Of a stretch of DNA of 21,641 nucleotides, positions 15,983 through 21,641 are shown piece after piece. The DNA is from CAYIHX01 sp964363305. Lineage in GTDB: Bacteria > Bdellovibrionota > UBA1018. A program made the position numbers and the translations under genes. Under the pieces are notes generated by a model. That model was not told where the DNA came from. It was given only the letters and a program-made list of their open reading frames with translations, and did no database searches. The stretch is taken from positions 1 to 21,641 of the forward strand of contig CAYIHX010000061.1 of NCBI GenBank assembly GCA_964363305.1, given 5' to 3'. How positions within the stretch are numbered: the stretch's first letter is position 1; the number at the start of each line of letters is the position of its first letter.

Positions 15983-16274
15983 CGCTGAGTCGATGCATTC
16001 AAAGATTTTTATTTGGCGTTGAATTTTTTGGTGAGTGTCCGCAGTGCGGACACTCTTTGAGTTCGCATCACTAGTCGGTCTATCAGCTCAGCCTTAGCTT
16101 ATTCCCGGCTGCGGCGAAGGAAACATAACCGTTGCCGAATCAAAAAATAGCCCAGATCACCTTTTGAAATTTTCCGAAATTGATCCGCCTGGCGAAGAGT
16201 TCCTTCACCTGCTCTCACACTGATGCGTAGATCGCGTCCAACAGGAAAAAACCAGGCATCTCTTCATCAATCAT
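15983..16274. other. Intergenic region between convergent genes
   Basis: Apart from the 23-nt palindrome at 16033-16055 I see no confident gene. On the minus strand, 16099-16263 is open for 54 codons and reads like protein (LRISVRAGEGTLRQ, KGDLGYFLIRQRL) but has no good start: two TGA codons precede it, and only an internal GTG is available. It could be the tail of a decayed gene. By eye the region is AT-richer than the helicase gene. Confidence 0.4.
16033..16055. terminator. 23-nt perfect palindrome, possible bidirectional terminator
   Basis: Arms beginning GAGTGTCCGCA on each strand meet around a single central G (11+1+11). It lies 81 bases after the helicase stop and between convergent genes. 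Only TTT follows in the plus direction and there is no T-run in the minus direction, so termination would be weak. The TGTCCGC/GCGGACA core could equally be a protein-binding site. Confidence 0.45.
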
Positions 16275-17957
16275 TCAGCTCCCGCTCGGCTTGTGAGTTG
16301 GAAAGTATTTTTCATTCACGAGTTCTTGTCCGCCCCTTTGATTGGATAATTTCAAAATTCCGAGGCTTCTCGACTCCCGCGTGGCAAGGCGGTACGCTTC
16401 ATATTGCAACTCGTCGTCAGAAGAACCTGGGTTCCTTTTAAGCCAACCTACCAACCGAAAAAGGAGCGGGAATTTCTTATCGATGTTGTCTAGCTGCTCC
16501 TCTGTCGCTTTGAGGTATTGATCTCTTCGCGTAGCCAGCTCCTTCGCAGTTTCTAAGAATGACCTGACTTTCAAATCAAATGCCCAAAGCAAGATCTCAC
16601 CGCCTGGTCGAAGCACTCGACGAGAGAGCTGAGTCAATTCATTCAGGTGCGGCAGGTACTCATGATAAATGGCATCCCACGTATCGATATAAACCGTGTC
16701 AAATTTCTCTTCCGTACTCGCAAGATATTCTTCGATCTCGCTCTTAATAATCTTGCAATCAGTCATCCGTGGCCAATGGTTTTTCTCCCAGGAATTCTGA
16801 CTCATCTCGATGATATCTTCGTTCATCTCAACGACATGAACAGAATCCACCCGTGGCAGAGAGAGAGCGAACTGCGGAAAAATACCGAGACCCAGGCCGC
16901 CACAGAGAACCCGGCCGCGTGAGCGCTTTGCAGCTTCCCACATCATCAATCGCTCTTGAGGACCATCCGACATCCAGCACGTGTAGGGAAGATCACTCGT
17001 ATTCTGGTTTTTTTCAGCCCCCAAAAAAGACCGATTTTTCCAATCAAAAGCCCCCCCTGGATGCCGTTTATATAAAGTATAAAACTCAGGGAACGTTTCC
17101 CCCGATATCTGCTGATCGTAGATTTCGTGAACGTCAGAACGAGCTTTGAGTAGCGTGAGATCAGGGTAATAATCGCCTTCGGCAGGCAGCGAGAGGGGGC
17201 GGTCGATAGCTCGAAAATCAAAACCATCGTCATGCCAAGTTTCGTCGCGATAGCTCTCACGGCTTGCAAGTCGACTTATCCAAACTTTTTCCGTCATGAG
17301 CCACTTGGGACTGGGCGTCGAGGCCTTTTGCCAGAGTAGACTTAACATTTCGGGAAGAAGCTTTCCCTCTCGATCTTGTTTTGGAATATCGGAACCTAAA
17401 ATCGAATCCTCTTCTTTTTGCAAAACGTTCTGGAGTTGGAATTTCTTGACCTCGGATTCAAGACAAGTGACTGAACGAGGGCAACGCCTGCACTCGTCGA
17501 CATTTGTTTTTGCAGAGACATATTGAGCGCGGCACTCCAAAGGGCGCACAGGATAGATGGTGCAGCGGCCTTCCGTAAGAAAGGGGCATTCGATCCCCCC
17601 AGCTCGCTGAAAACTGTCCTCAGAGTCGCAAAATCCGTCAGCACGAAGCCTTTGGATTGAAGACGCCGTAGATTCGACCCTCATGCGGATGGACTCTCTT
17701 TGCGACTCCGAGAATTCCTTCTCCATATACCGTAGAATCGCCATCCCCTCGGACAACGTGCAGAGTCTTCGTATGAAGCAGCAAGATACGCATTGCTCCT
17801 TGCATTGAATAGAGTGACCTTGCGATTCGATATTTTTCTTAACTTCGGGCCATCCCGCATCCCATTGCTGATGCACGGACGTGGCTGCATCCTGCAATAG
17901 GCTGCCTACAGCATCTGAAATGGACCACTGAACTGAAGATTGTTGCTGGCCTTTCAC
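16275..17957 (-). CDS. CxxCxxCC-domain and spermidine-synthase-like methyltransferase fusion
   Basis: 560 residues, GTG start at 17957 with GGGAGG seven bases upstream. The N-terminal part (about 50-170) is a YkgJ/UPF0153-type Cys-cluster domain: CKEQCVSCC (Cys52, 56, 59, 60), CPFLTEGRCTIYPVRPLECR (Cys124, 132, 142) and CRRC (156, 159), which should bind a metal or Fe-S centre. A linker of about 170 residues follows. The C-terminal part is a Rossmann methyltransferase of spermidine-synthase type: motif I VLCGGLGLGIFPQF (350-363), acidic ribose-binding VVEMNED (Glu377), FDTVYIDTWDAIYHEYLPHL and VLRPGGEILLW. The pairing suggests modification of a substrate captured or oxidised at the Cys cluster; the substrate is unknown. 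The last 100 residues are helical. By eye it is lower in GC than the helicase gene, suggesting transfer. It is divergent from the kinase-like gene. Confidence 0.85.
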   Translation of the reverse strand: MKGQQQSSVQWSISDAVGSLLQDAATSVHQQWDAGWPEVKKNIESQGHSIQCKEQCVSCCFIRRLCTLSEGMAILRYMEKEFSESQRESIRMRVESTASSIQRLRADGFCDSEDSFQRAGGIECPFLTEGRCTIYPVRPLECRAQYVSAKTNVDECRRCPRSVTCLESEVKKFQLQNVLQKEEDSILGSDIPKQDREGKLLPEMLSLLWQKASTPSPKWLMTEKVWISRLASRESYRDETWHDDGFDFRAIDRPLSLPAEGDYYPDLTLLKARSDVHEIYDQQISGETFPEFYTLYKRHPGGAFDWKNRSFLGAEKNQNTSDLPYTCWMSDGPQERLMMWEAAKRSRGRVLCGGLGLGIFPQFALSLPRVDSVHVVEMNEDIIEMSQNSWEKNHWPRMTDCKIIKSEIEEYLASTEEKFDTVYIDTWDAIYHEYLPHLNELTQLSRRVLRPGGEILLWAFDLKVRSFLETAKELATRRDQYLKATEEQLDNIDKKFPLLFRLVGWLKRNPGSSDDELQYEAYRLATRESRSLGILKLSNQRGGQELVNEKYFPTHKPSGS

Positions 17958-18064
17958 CGCAATTCCTCCCTTTCCTTGGAGAACTTAGAGATACCGACAC
18001 GGAACACGTGGGACAACCGCACTGCCGTTTCCAAGTTATAAGAAGATCCTCCGCTTTCAAAGCG

Positions 18065-18094
18065 TTGATACCGGCGAATATCACAATCTATCTT
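18065..18094 (+). promoter_or_regulatory. Weak promoter candidate for the kinase-like gene
   Basis: TTGATA (18065-18070), 18 bases, TATCTT (18089-18094), about 100 bases before the ATG at 18193. The boxes are imperfect. The 235-base divergent gap 17958-18192 holds no other clear signal. Confidence 0.25.
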
Positions 18095-18192
18095 CGCGAA
18101 TTCTTAAAAATTACAAAGGTATCCCCCGAGGTCAGGCAGTTTGAGACGCATGACCTCACATTCCGCTCTCCCTCCTCCGATCAGAGAGAAGA

Positions 18193-19071
18193 ATGGCCTC
18201 CCTCGCATCCTTACCTTTGAGTTCCGTCATGGTTCTGGCGCTCTTCGCGAGCATCACCGGGCAAGCCAGTGAGCGATGCCCTCCACCATTTCGCGCCGTT
18301 TTCGAACAGGTCGCCGTCGCCCTCCGAAATGCCCCCGGTAACCTCGCCTCAAGGGAGTGGGTCCGAAATATGGGGGCCGCAAACCAGCGAGAAATCGCCG
18401 TTTCCCGCGCACTCGACGACTCCATTTTGAAACGCCTCCGGGAGGGCGCAGTGAGTCGCGTCACCACCGCGGACGACCTGGCCGCGGAAGGAATCAACCA
18501 GCCTCGGATCGTGACTTTCGAGGACGGAACCCGGGCGCTATTCAAGCCCATCGACTCTCGTCGCAATCCCAGCGGCCTGGAAGTCGCGGCCTATGAAATC
18601 AGCCGCGAGTTAGGCGTCGGACGCGTCCCACCGACCATCGAACGCTCAGTCGATGGCCTCGGCATGGGATCCCTTCAACTCTTCATCGAAGGAGCCAAAA
18701 CACGAAATGCGCTGCGACAAGCGGGCAAAGCCGTTCCTGCGCTCGATCCCGAAGCGATCGTCTTTATCTACCTCATCGGCGAGATGGACGCACTCCACAA
18801 CCTCGACAATCAGCTCCTGGTCACCGATCAACCGATCCTGATCTTGGCTGACCACGGCCTGGCTTTCCATCCGGAAATCGAAAGCATCGGGCTCCCCACC
18901 GACCTGCAACTCCAGAGCGCGCTCGACACCGACGCCGGGCAGGATCTCGCGATGCGAATTCGGCTCCTGGGCGAATCCCGGCTTCGCCCCCTCCTGGCGC
19001 CTCTCCACCTCAGCGAAGAGAGAATCAGCGCACTCCTCGCGCGCAGAAAAAAAATCCTCTCGCTGCCTTGA
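18193..19071 (+). CDS. Exported protein with PI3K/FAM20-like kinase fold
   Basis: 292 residues, ATG at 18193 with AGAGAGAAG before it. A signal peptide spans about residues 1-25 (VMVLALFASITGQAS), so the protein should act outside the cytoplasm. Kinase-like motifs are in the right order: the beta3 lysine in DGTRALFKPID (Lys118), an alpha-C-like helix LEVAAYEISRELG (Glu130 or Glu135), a hinge region (MGSLQLFIEGA), the catalytic loop GEMDALHNLDNQLL (Asp199, His202, Asn206, compare DRHxxN of PI3/PI4-kinase-like and FAM20 families) and the metal-binding DHGLAF (Asp220). The usual Arg of DRH is replaced: DAL-H. It may phosphorylate an exported protein, bind ATP only, or be an AMPylase or pseudokinase. 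The stop is followed after 12 bases by a GAGGTTCTC palindrome. Confidence 0.72.
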   Translation: MASLASLPLSSVMVLALFASITGQASERCPPPFRAVFEQVAVALRNAPGNLASREWVRNMGAANQREIAVSRALDDSILKRLREGAVSRVTTADDLAAEGINQPRIVTFEDGTRALFKPIDSRRNPSGLEVAAYEISRELGVGRVPPTIERSVDGLGMGSLQLFIEGAKTRNALRQAGKAVPALDPEAIVFIYLIGEMDALHNLDNQLLVTDQPILILADHGLAFHPEIESIGLPTDLQLQSALDTDAGQDLAMRIRLLGESRLRPLLAPLHLSEERISALLARRKKILSLP

Positions 19072-19083
19072 GGCAAAGCGGGG

Positions 19084-19102
19084 AAGGTTCTCGGAGAACC
19101 TC
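19084..19102. repeat. GAGGTTCTC-type palindrome, copy 4
   Basis: AAGGTTCTC-G-GAGAACCTC, a perfect palindrome over 19085-19101, 12 bases after the kinase-like gene stop. No T-run follows. Confidence 0.8.
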
Positions 19103-19149
19103 TCAGTAAAACCTCGTTACGCTTTGATTTCATTGAATTAAACCATTGC

Positions 19150-19179
19150 TCGACCGCACATCTACAATTGTAGTACAAT
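19150..19179 (+). promoter_or_regulatory. hicAB promoter with overlapping operator palindromes
   Basis: A -35 candidate TCGACC (19150-19155), 18 bases, and -10 TACAAT (19174-19179). Two palindromes overlap it: CTACAATTGTAG (19162-19173) and ATTGTA-G-TACAAT (19167-19179, covering the -10). These are good sites for HicB autorepression. The -10 ends only seven bases before the hicA GTG, so the transcript could be leaderless. Confidence 0.6.
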
Positions 19180-19186
19180 ACCCCAT

Positions 19187-19381
19187 GTGAAGCGCAGGGA
19201 TCTTGAAAGAGAGCTGAAGGACGCAGGTTGGTGGTTCTCAAAACACGGAGGGAACCACGACACGTGGACCAACGGGTGCGAGATCGAGCAAATTCCCAGA
19301 CACAGTGAGATCGGCGAAAATTTGGCGCGGAAAATCATAAGGCGTGTACGAAACAATCCTCCAAGAAAGGCAGACAAATGA
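19187..19381 (+). CDS. hicA: HicA-family mRNA interferase toxin
   Basis: 64 residues, GTG start at 19187. It has the small HicA dsRBD-like fold: KRRDLERELKDAGWWFSKHGGNHDTWTNG, with the conserved catalytic His (His24) in the GGNHDTW loop where the family has GSH. A basic C-terminus follows (KIIRRVRNNPPRK). HicA cleaves mRNA and is neutralised by HicB. No Shine-Dalgarno precedes the start; together with the promoter position this suggests a leaderless mRNA. The stop overlaps the hicB start (ATGA). The pair is lower in GC than the surrounding genes. Confidence 0.88.
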   Translation: MKRRDLERELKDAGWWFSKHGGNHDTWTNGCEIEQIPRHSEIGENLARKIIRRVRNNPPRKADK

Positions 19382-19788
19382 TTCTCGAAGCGAAGATTGA
19401 AAAGGATGGAAAATTTTTCATTGCTGATTTTATTGCAATTGATGCAGCCACTCAAGGACACAGCGTTCCTGAGTTACTCGAAATGGCCGAGGATCTCGTG
19501 AGAGGATTCTGTGATCGGCCTGCGGATATTTCCGTTTCACTGAAAGGAAAAAACAAAGTCGTTGAAGTTGAGGTTTCTCCTTCTTCCGCGATTATTCCGG
19601 CGATTTTGCGTCGGCAGCGAGAAAAGAGCGGACTCTCGAGTCGCGACGTAACCTCTATTCTGCGAGAGAAATCTCCGAGCTCTTACTCGGCTTATGAACT
19701 CGGAAAGCGCGTGCCTTCAGCCGAGAAGCTTGACGAACTTTTGGAAGCAGTCAGTAAACAGGACCGGCTTAAAGTCCGCGTAGGGTAA
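19378..19788 (+). CDS. hicB: HicB-family antitoxin with C-terminal helix-turn-helix
   Basis: 136 residues, ATG at 19378 with AAGG about eight bases upstream. The N-terminal half (MILEAKIEKDGKFFIADF ... SVPELLEMAEDLVRGF) is the HicB RNase-H-like fold that binds HicA. The C-terminal half (about 75-130) is an Xre-type helix-turn-helix (ILRRQREKSGLSSRDVTSIL, SAYELGKRVPS), which should bind the palindromes upstream of hicA. Toxin-first order with a four-base overlap is typical of hicAB. It is convergent to a secreted beta-propeller gene. Confidence 0.88.
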   Translation: MILEAKIEKDGKFFIADFIAIDAATQGHSVPELLEMAEDLVRGFCDRPADISVSLKGKNKVVEVEVSPSSAIIPAILRRQREKSGLSSRDVTSILREKSPSSYSAYELGKRVPSAEKLDELLEAVSKQDRLKVRVG

Positions 19789-19847
19789 GCGAGCCATCGC
19801 TTCCGATCCATTCGGCGAAAGCTGTGGCACGGTTTCTTTTGGCGCTC

Positions 19848-20654
19848 CTATGGAGAGAGCCAAAGGAGCGCGGCTCTCCCTCGATACTGGTTTGAGTAAA
19901 CGAGAAGGCGTCCCCGGTCATTTTTCACCAAGATCGGGATGCCAAGGCCCTGAAAAACGCTCTCGACCGAGCCGTCGCTCCCCATTTCGACAAGCTCGCC
20001 CCGCTCCGCATCTACCACCCAAATCGAATCCTGAAAAAAAACCATTCCTTCGGGATTGGCCCACGGATAGTTTGAAGAAATTTGACGAATTCCATTCCCT
20101 CTCGGAGGAATTTTCCAACCCGAAACAGCGCCTAGACCTTTGCCTTGTTCCGAAATCCAAACCTCATCGGACTGGTGGGTGAAAGCGAAGTCAAAGGGTG
20201 CATCTAATCCTGAAATGACGGTCCTGGTCTTTCCCGATGGAAGCAACCGAACCAACTCTCCTTCATGAGTAATCGCGTAAGGCGTTCCATTCTGATCCAC
20301 TTTCGCGTTCCAGGGATGAGAAACGCTCCATTCGCGAATGACCTCGAAAGAAGAGGTGACCTGAATCACACGCGACGCGTTCAAATCGCAAACCAAGTAG
20401 CCGCCTGGAACAGCGGAGATGCCAGAGATGCCCTGCCCCGAGTATCCAGTCGCGCGGGGAGCAGGGGATTCCGTTAAACGATAGATCCGGCTATCCTCCG
20501 TCCCCATTGACCTGAACGTGTCAGCGAGCAGCAACCCTTCATGCTGGGTGTCTATCTCCATGCCATGGGCGCCAGTAGGGGTGACGAAGCGAAAATCAGA
20601 AAATGTCGCGGCATGAACAGAAATCGAAAGAGAAAGAAGAATCAGAAGGAGCAT
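19848..20654 (-). CDS. Secreted NHL/SMP-30-like beta-propeller protein
   Basis: 268 residues from the ATG at 20654, which has AGGA a few bases upstream and opens a clear signal peptide (MLLLILLSLSISVHA-ATF). The open frame extends upstream but would lose the signal peptide. The mature part is built of repeated blades of about 40 residues with patterns such as GISGISAVPGGYLVCDLNASRVIQV, NAKVDQNGTPYAITHEGELVRL, DFAFTHQSDEVWISEQG and PEGMVFFQDSIWVVDAERGELVEM, as in NHL or SMP-30-type six-bladed propellers. No catalytic metal site was identified. It could bind ligands or act as a lactonase. Its C-terminus lies near competing short hairpins (19840-19880) between convergent genes. Confidence 0.78.
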   Translation of the reverse strand: MLLLILLSLSISVHAATFSDFRFVTPTGAHGMEIDTQHEGLLLADTFRSMGTEDSRIYRLTESPAPRATGYSGQGISGISAVPGGYLVCDLNASRVIQVTSSFEVIREWSVSHPWNAKVDQNGTPYAITHEGELVRLLPSGKTRTVISGLDAPFDFAFTHQSDEVWISEQGKGLGAVSGWKIPPRGNGIRQISSNYPWANPEGMVFFQDSIWVVDAERGELVEMGSDGSVESVFQGLGIPILVKNDRGRLLVYSNQYRGRAALLWLSP

Positions 20655-20701
20655 TTTCGTCCTGGTATCATCTACCGAAGACCCCCGCCTCAAAAATCTG
20701 G

Positions 20702-20720
20702 GAGGTTCTCGGAGAACCTC
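20702..20720. repeat. GAGGTTCTC-type palindrome, copy 5
   Basis: GAGGTTCTC-G-GAGAACCTC, perfect 9+1+9. It lies 11 bases after the stop of the small exported-protein gene (minus strand) and about 48 bases before the beta-propeller start. Confidence 0.85.
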
Positions 20721-20731
20721 GCCGACCCTGG

Positions 20732-21157
20732 CTAGTTGTGCACACCAATCGATTCGTACTGGAACCAATGGCACGTCAGGAGAACCGATCGTCGCTGGCC
20801 TGAGCGTTTGTCGTGAGTCAGAAAGGTGCTTTGCGTCCCTAGGTGACCCCCATATCTCAGAGTGAAGGTCGCCGTTGGCGTGTCCGCCTCGAAGACCAAC
20901 GAATGGTCCGGGAACTTGAGTTTTCCCGTCACCGAGGATACCGAACGGCCGTCACCCTTCTCGATATACGTCAGAATCGCATCATCCGACTCGCTCTCAA
21001 CGTCAACCGTCACCACGACCCGGACAGCTTTCTGCTCGACGCTCCCAGCGCAGTCAAGAATCAGGTCAGGAAAAGCCGCATGGTCTTGTGCGAAAGTATT
21101 TCCTAGACCCGCGCCCATGAGGAACAAAAACCATGTCATCTTCAGAGTTTTCGTCAT
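20732..21157 (-). CDS. Small exported protein of unknown function
   Basis: 141 residues, ATG at 21157 with GGAGG a few bases upstream. The signal peptide is MTKTLKMTWFLFLMGAGLGNTFA-QDHA. The mature protein of about 118 residues has mostly beta-like segments (AVRVVVTVDVESES, SLVFEADTPTATFTLRYGG) and two Cys (DCAGSV, LLTCHWF) that may form a disulfide. The family is not recognised. The ribosome binding site and start codon lie in a 26-base sequence nearly repeated at 21550-21575. Confidence 0.72.
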   Translation of the reverse strand: MTKTLKMTWFLFLMGAGLGNTFAQDHAAFPDLILDCAGSVEQKAVRVVVTVDVESESDDAILTYIEKGDGRSVSSVTGKLKFPDHSLVFEADTPTATFTLRYGGHLGTQSTFLTHDKRSGQRRSVLLTCHWFQYESIGVHN

Positions 21158-21182
21158 ACCGCCTCCAGCTCCAAATCTATCC
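21157..21182 (-). repeat. 26-base near-repeat, copy A
   Basis: On the minus strand it contains TAGATTTGGAGCTGGAGG. It matches copy B (21550-21575) at 23 of 26 positions without gaps. It carries the ribosome binding site of the small exported protein gene and its first start-codon base. Confidence 0.55.
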
Positions 21183-21211
21183 CTTCACCGCGCGCTAGAA
21201 CTTGCGCTCCT

Positions 21212-21448
21212 CTACACTGCCTGCTTGGAATGGATCGCATCCAGCCGGTCGACCAGCCACATCTTCATCAGCGCCTGGCGCGCGACACCGCGCCGAGTAG
21301 CTTCTTTATCGAGCGCCTTGATTGTCCACAAGGGAAGCTCGACGTTGACCATCTTGGTGCCCTGCTCCATATCAAACTCTTCGAGCCTGTCGTGCCCCGA
21401 CTCAAACCGAGCTTCTTTTGCCTGCTTCGTTTCCTTATTCAATTTCAT
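21212..21448 (-). CDS. BrnA/CopG-like antitoxin
   Basis: 78 residues from the ATG at 21448, chosen for the GGGAG four bases upstream; earlier in-frame starts (21466, 21463) lack one. The N-terminus is charged and flexible (KLNKETKQAKEARFESG), and the C-terminal half is ribbon-helix-helix-like: a strand KMVNVELPLWTIKALDKEA followed by helices RRGVARQALMKMWLVDRLDAI. This matches BrnA-type antitoxins and their CopG relatives. The gene overlaps the end of a BrnT-like fragment by 14 bases, the usual brnT-brnA layout. With the toxin apparently truncated, it may be an orphan regulator. Confidence 0.72.
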   Translation of the reverse strand: MKLNKETKQAKEARFESGHDRLEEFDMEQGTKMVNVELPLWTIKALDKEATRRGVARQALMKMWLVDRLDAIHSKQAV

Positions 21449-21527
21449 ACTGCTCCCTTTCATCACTACATGCCGGACGAATCGACACGATACGGATCAC
21501 GTCGCCACGTCGAACGCGAGCCGGCCG
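21435..21527 (-). pseudogene. BrnT-like toxin, C-terminal remnant
   Basis: The 30-codon stretch RGDVIRIVSIRPACSDEREQYEIE-stop (with a few residues before it) matches the C-terminal pattern of BrnT ribonuclease toxins (RGD.IRIIS.R.A...ER..YE). An in-frame TAG at 21528-21530 cuts off the rest, and no upstream frame in the window looks like the BrnT N-terminus. The toxin is therefore probably truncated or frameshifted. It directly overlaps the BrnA-like gene. Confidence 0.55.
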
Positions 21528-21641
21528 CTAGGGAGCCGAAAAACCTGTGTACCGACTCCAGCTCCAGATCTACCCATCTCCACGCTGCTTTGCCGTGGAC
21601 GAGTCTCCAGCACATCGATGGGCAGACGATGAAGCTTTTCC
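21497..21641 (-). other. Open frame running in from the right edge
   Basis: A frame of 48 codons enters from the window edge and stops at 21497-21499, ending RLPSGRLAFDVAT. It overlaps the toxin remnant in another frame. It may be the C-terminus of an off-window gene or part of a repeated element (it contains the 26-base near-repeat copy B). I cannot assign a family. Confidence 0.25.
21550..21575 (-). repeat. 26-base near-repeat, copy B
   Basis: On the minus strand it contains TAGATCTGGAGCTGGAGT. It matches copy A (21157-21182) at 23 of 26 positions, and lies just upstream of the truncated BrnT remnant. Confidence 0.55.

Noticed and set aside
20862..21632. Plus-strand open frame of 256 codons
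   Set aside because: Ser/Thr/Arg-rich product antisense to the small exported protein and BrnA-like genes, both of which have ribosome binding sites and recognisable features.

Overview
This window reads as a high-GC Gram-negative chromosome segment. The coding strands are rich in G/C-ending codons, many products carry signal peptides, there is one lipoprotein, and a Prc-type periplasmic protease is present. The mix (a MotA/MotB-like pair, a SWIM-SNF2 helicase, many small exported proteins, dispersed palindromes) would suit a Bdellovibrionota- or deltaproteobacterial-type genome, but nothing in the window fixes the taxon. No rRNA, tRNA, CRISPR array or intact insertion sequence was seen.

Left part (1-6171). 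Two exported proteins of unknown function lie in tandem on the minus strand; the second runs off the left edge. Next come overlapping MotA-like and MotB-like genes (minus). The MotB-like protein lacks the proton-carrying Asp, and its 3' end lies inside a long inverted repeat. Divergent to them is a plus-strand pair: an RDD-like membrane protein and a short YegD-type Hsp70 with only the ATPase domain.

Sulfur/thiol module (6172-9058). An ArsR-family regulator with the Cys pair spacing of SqrR/BigR persulfide sensors sits beside a perfect 15-nt palindrome. It is divergently flanked by a minus-strand set (regulator, membrane-anchored rhodanese, OsmC-like protein, TrxC-type thioredoxin) and a plus-strand set (exported rhodanese, YeiH-family permease). 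Overlaps and short gaps make each set a likely operon. The module looks like a reactive-sulfur response and detoxification unit.

Middle (9289-15952). A lipoprotein of unknown function and a Prc/Tsp-like S41 protease lie on the minus strand. A small membrane-anchored protein and a large SWIM-SNF2 helicase, joined by a TAATG junction, lie on the plus strand.

Right part (16275-21641). By eye this part is less GC-rich and looks more like accessory DNA. It holds a CxxCxxCC-domain/spermidine-synthase-like methyltransferase fusion, divergent from an exported PI3K/FAM20-like kinase-fold protein; a HicAB toxin-antitoxin pair with overlapping operator palindromes; a secreted beta-propeller protein; a small exported protein; and a BrnA-like antitoxin with only a fragment of its BrnT toxin.

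Two dispersed palindromic families stand out. GAGGTTCTC-S-GAGAACCTC occurs five times, always shortly after a stop codon. A 39-nt module (ATTGTTAA, 13 bases, CGGTGCCAGGCACCGCAG) occurs twice, each time forming part of a coding sequence end.
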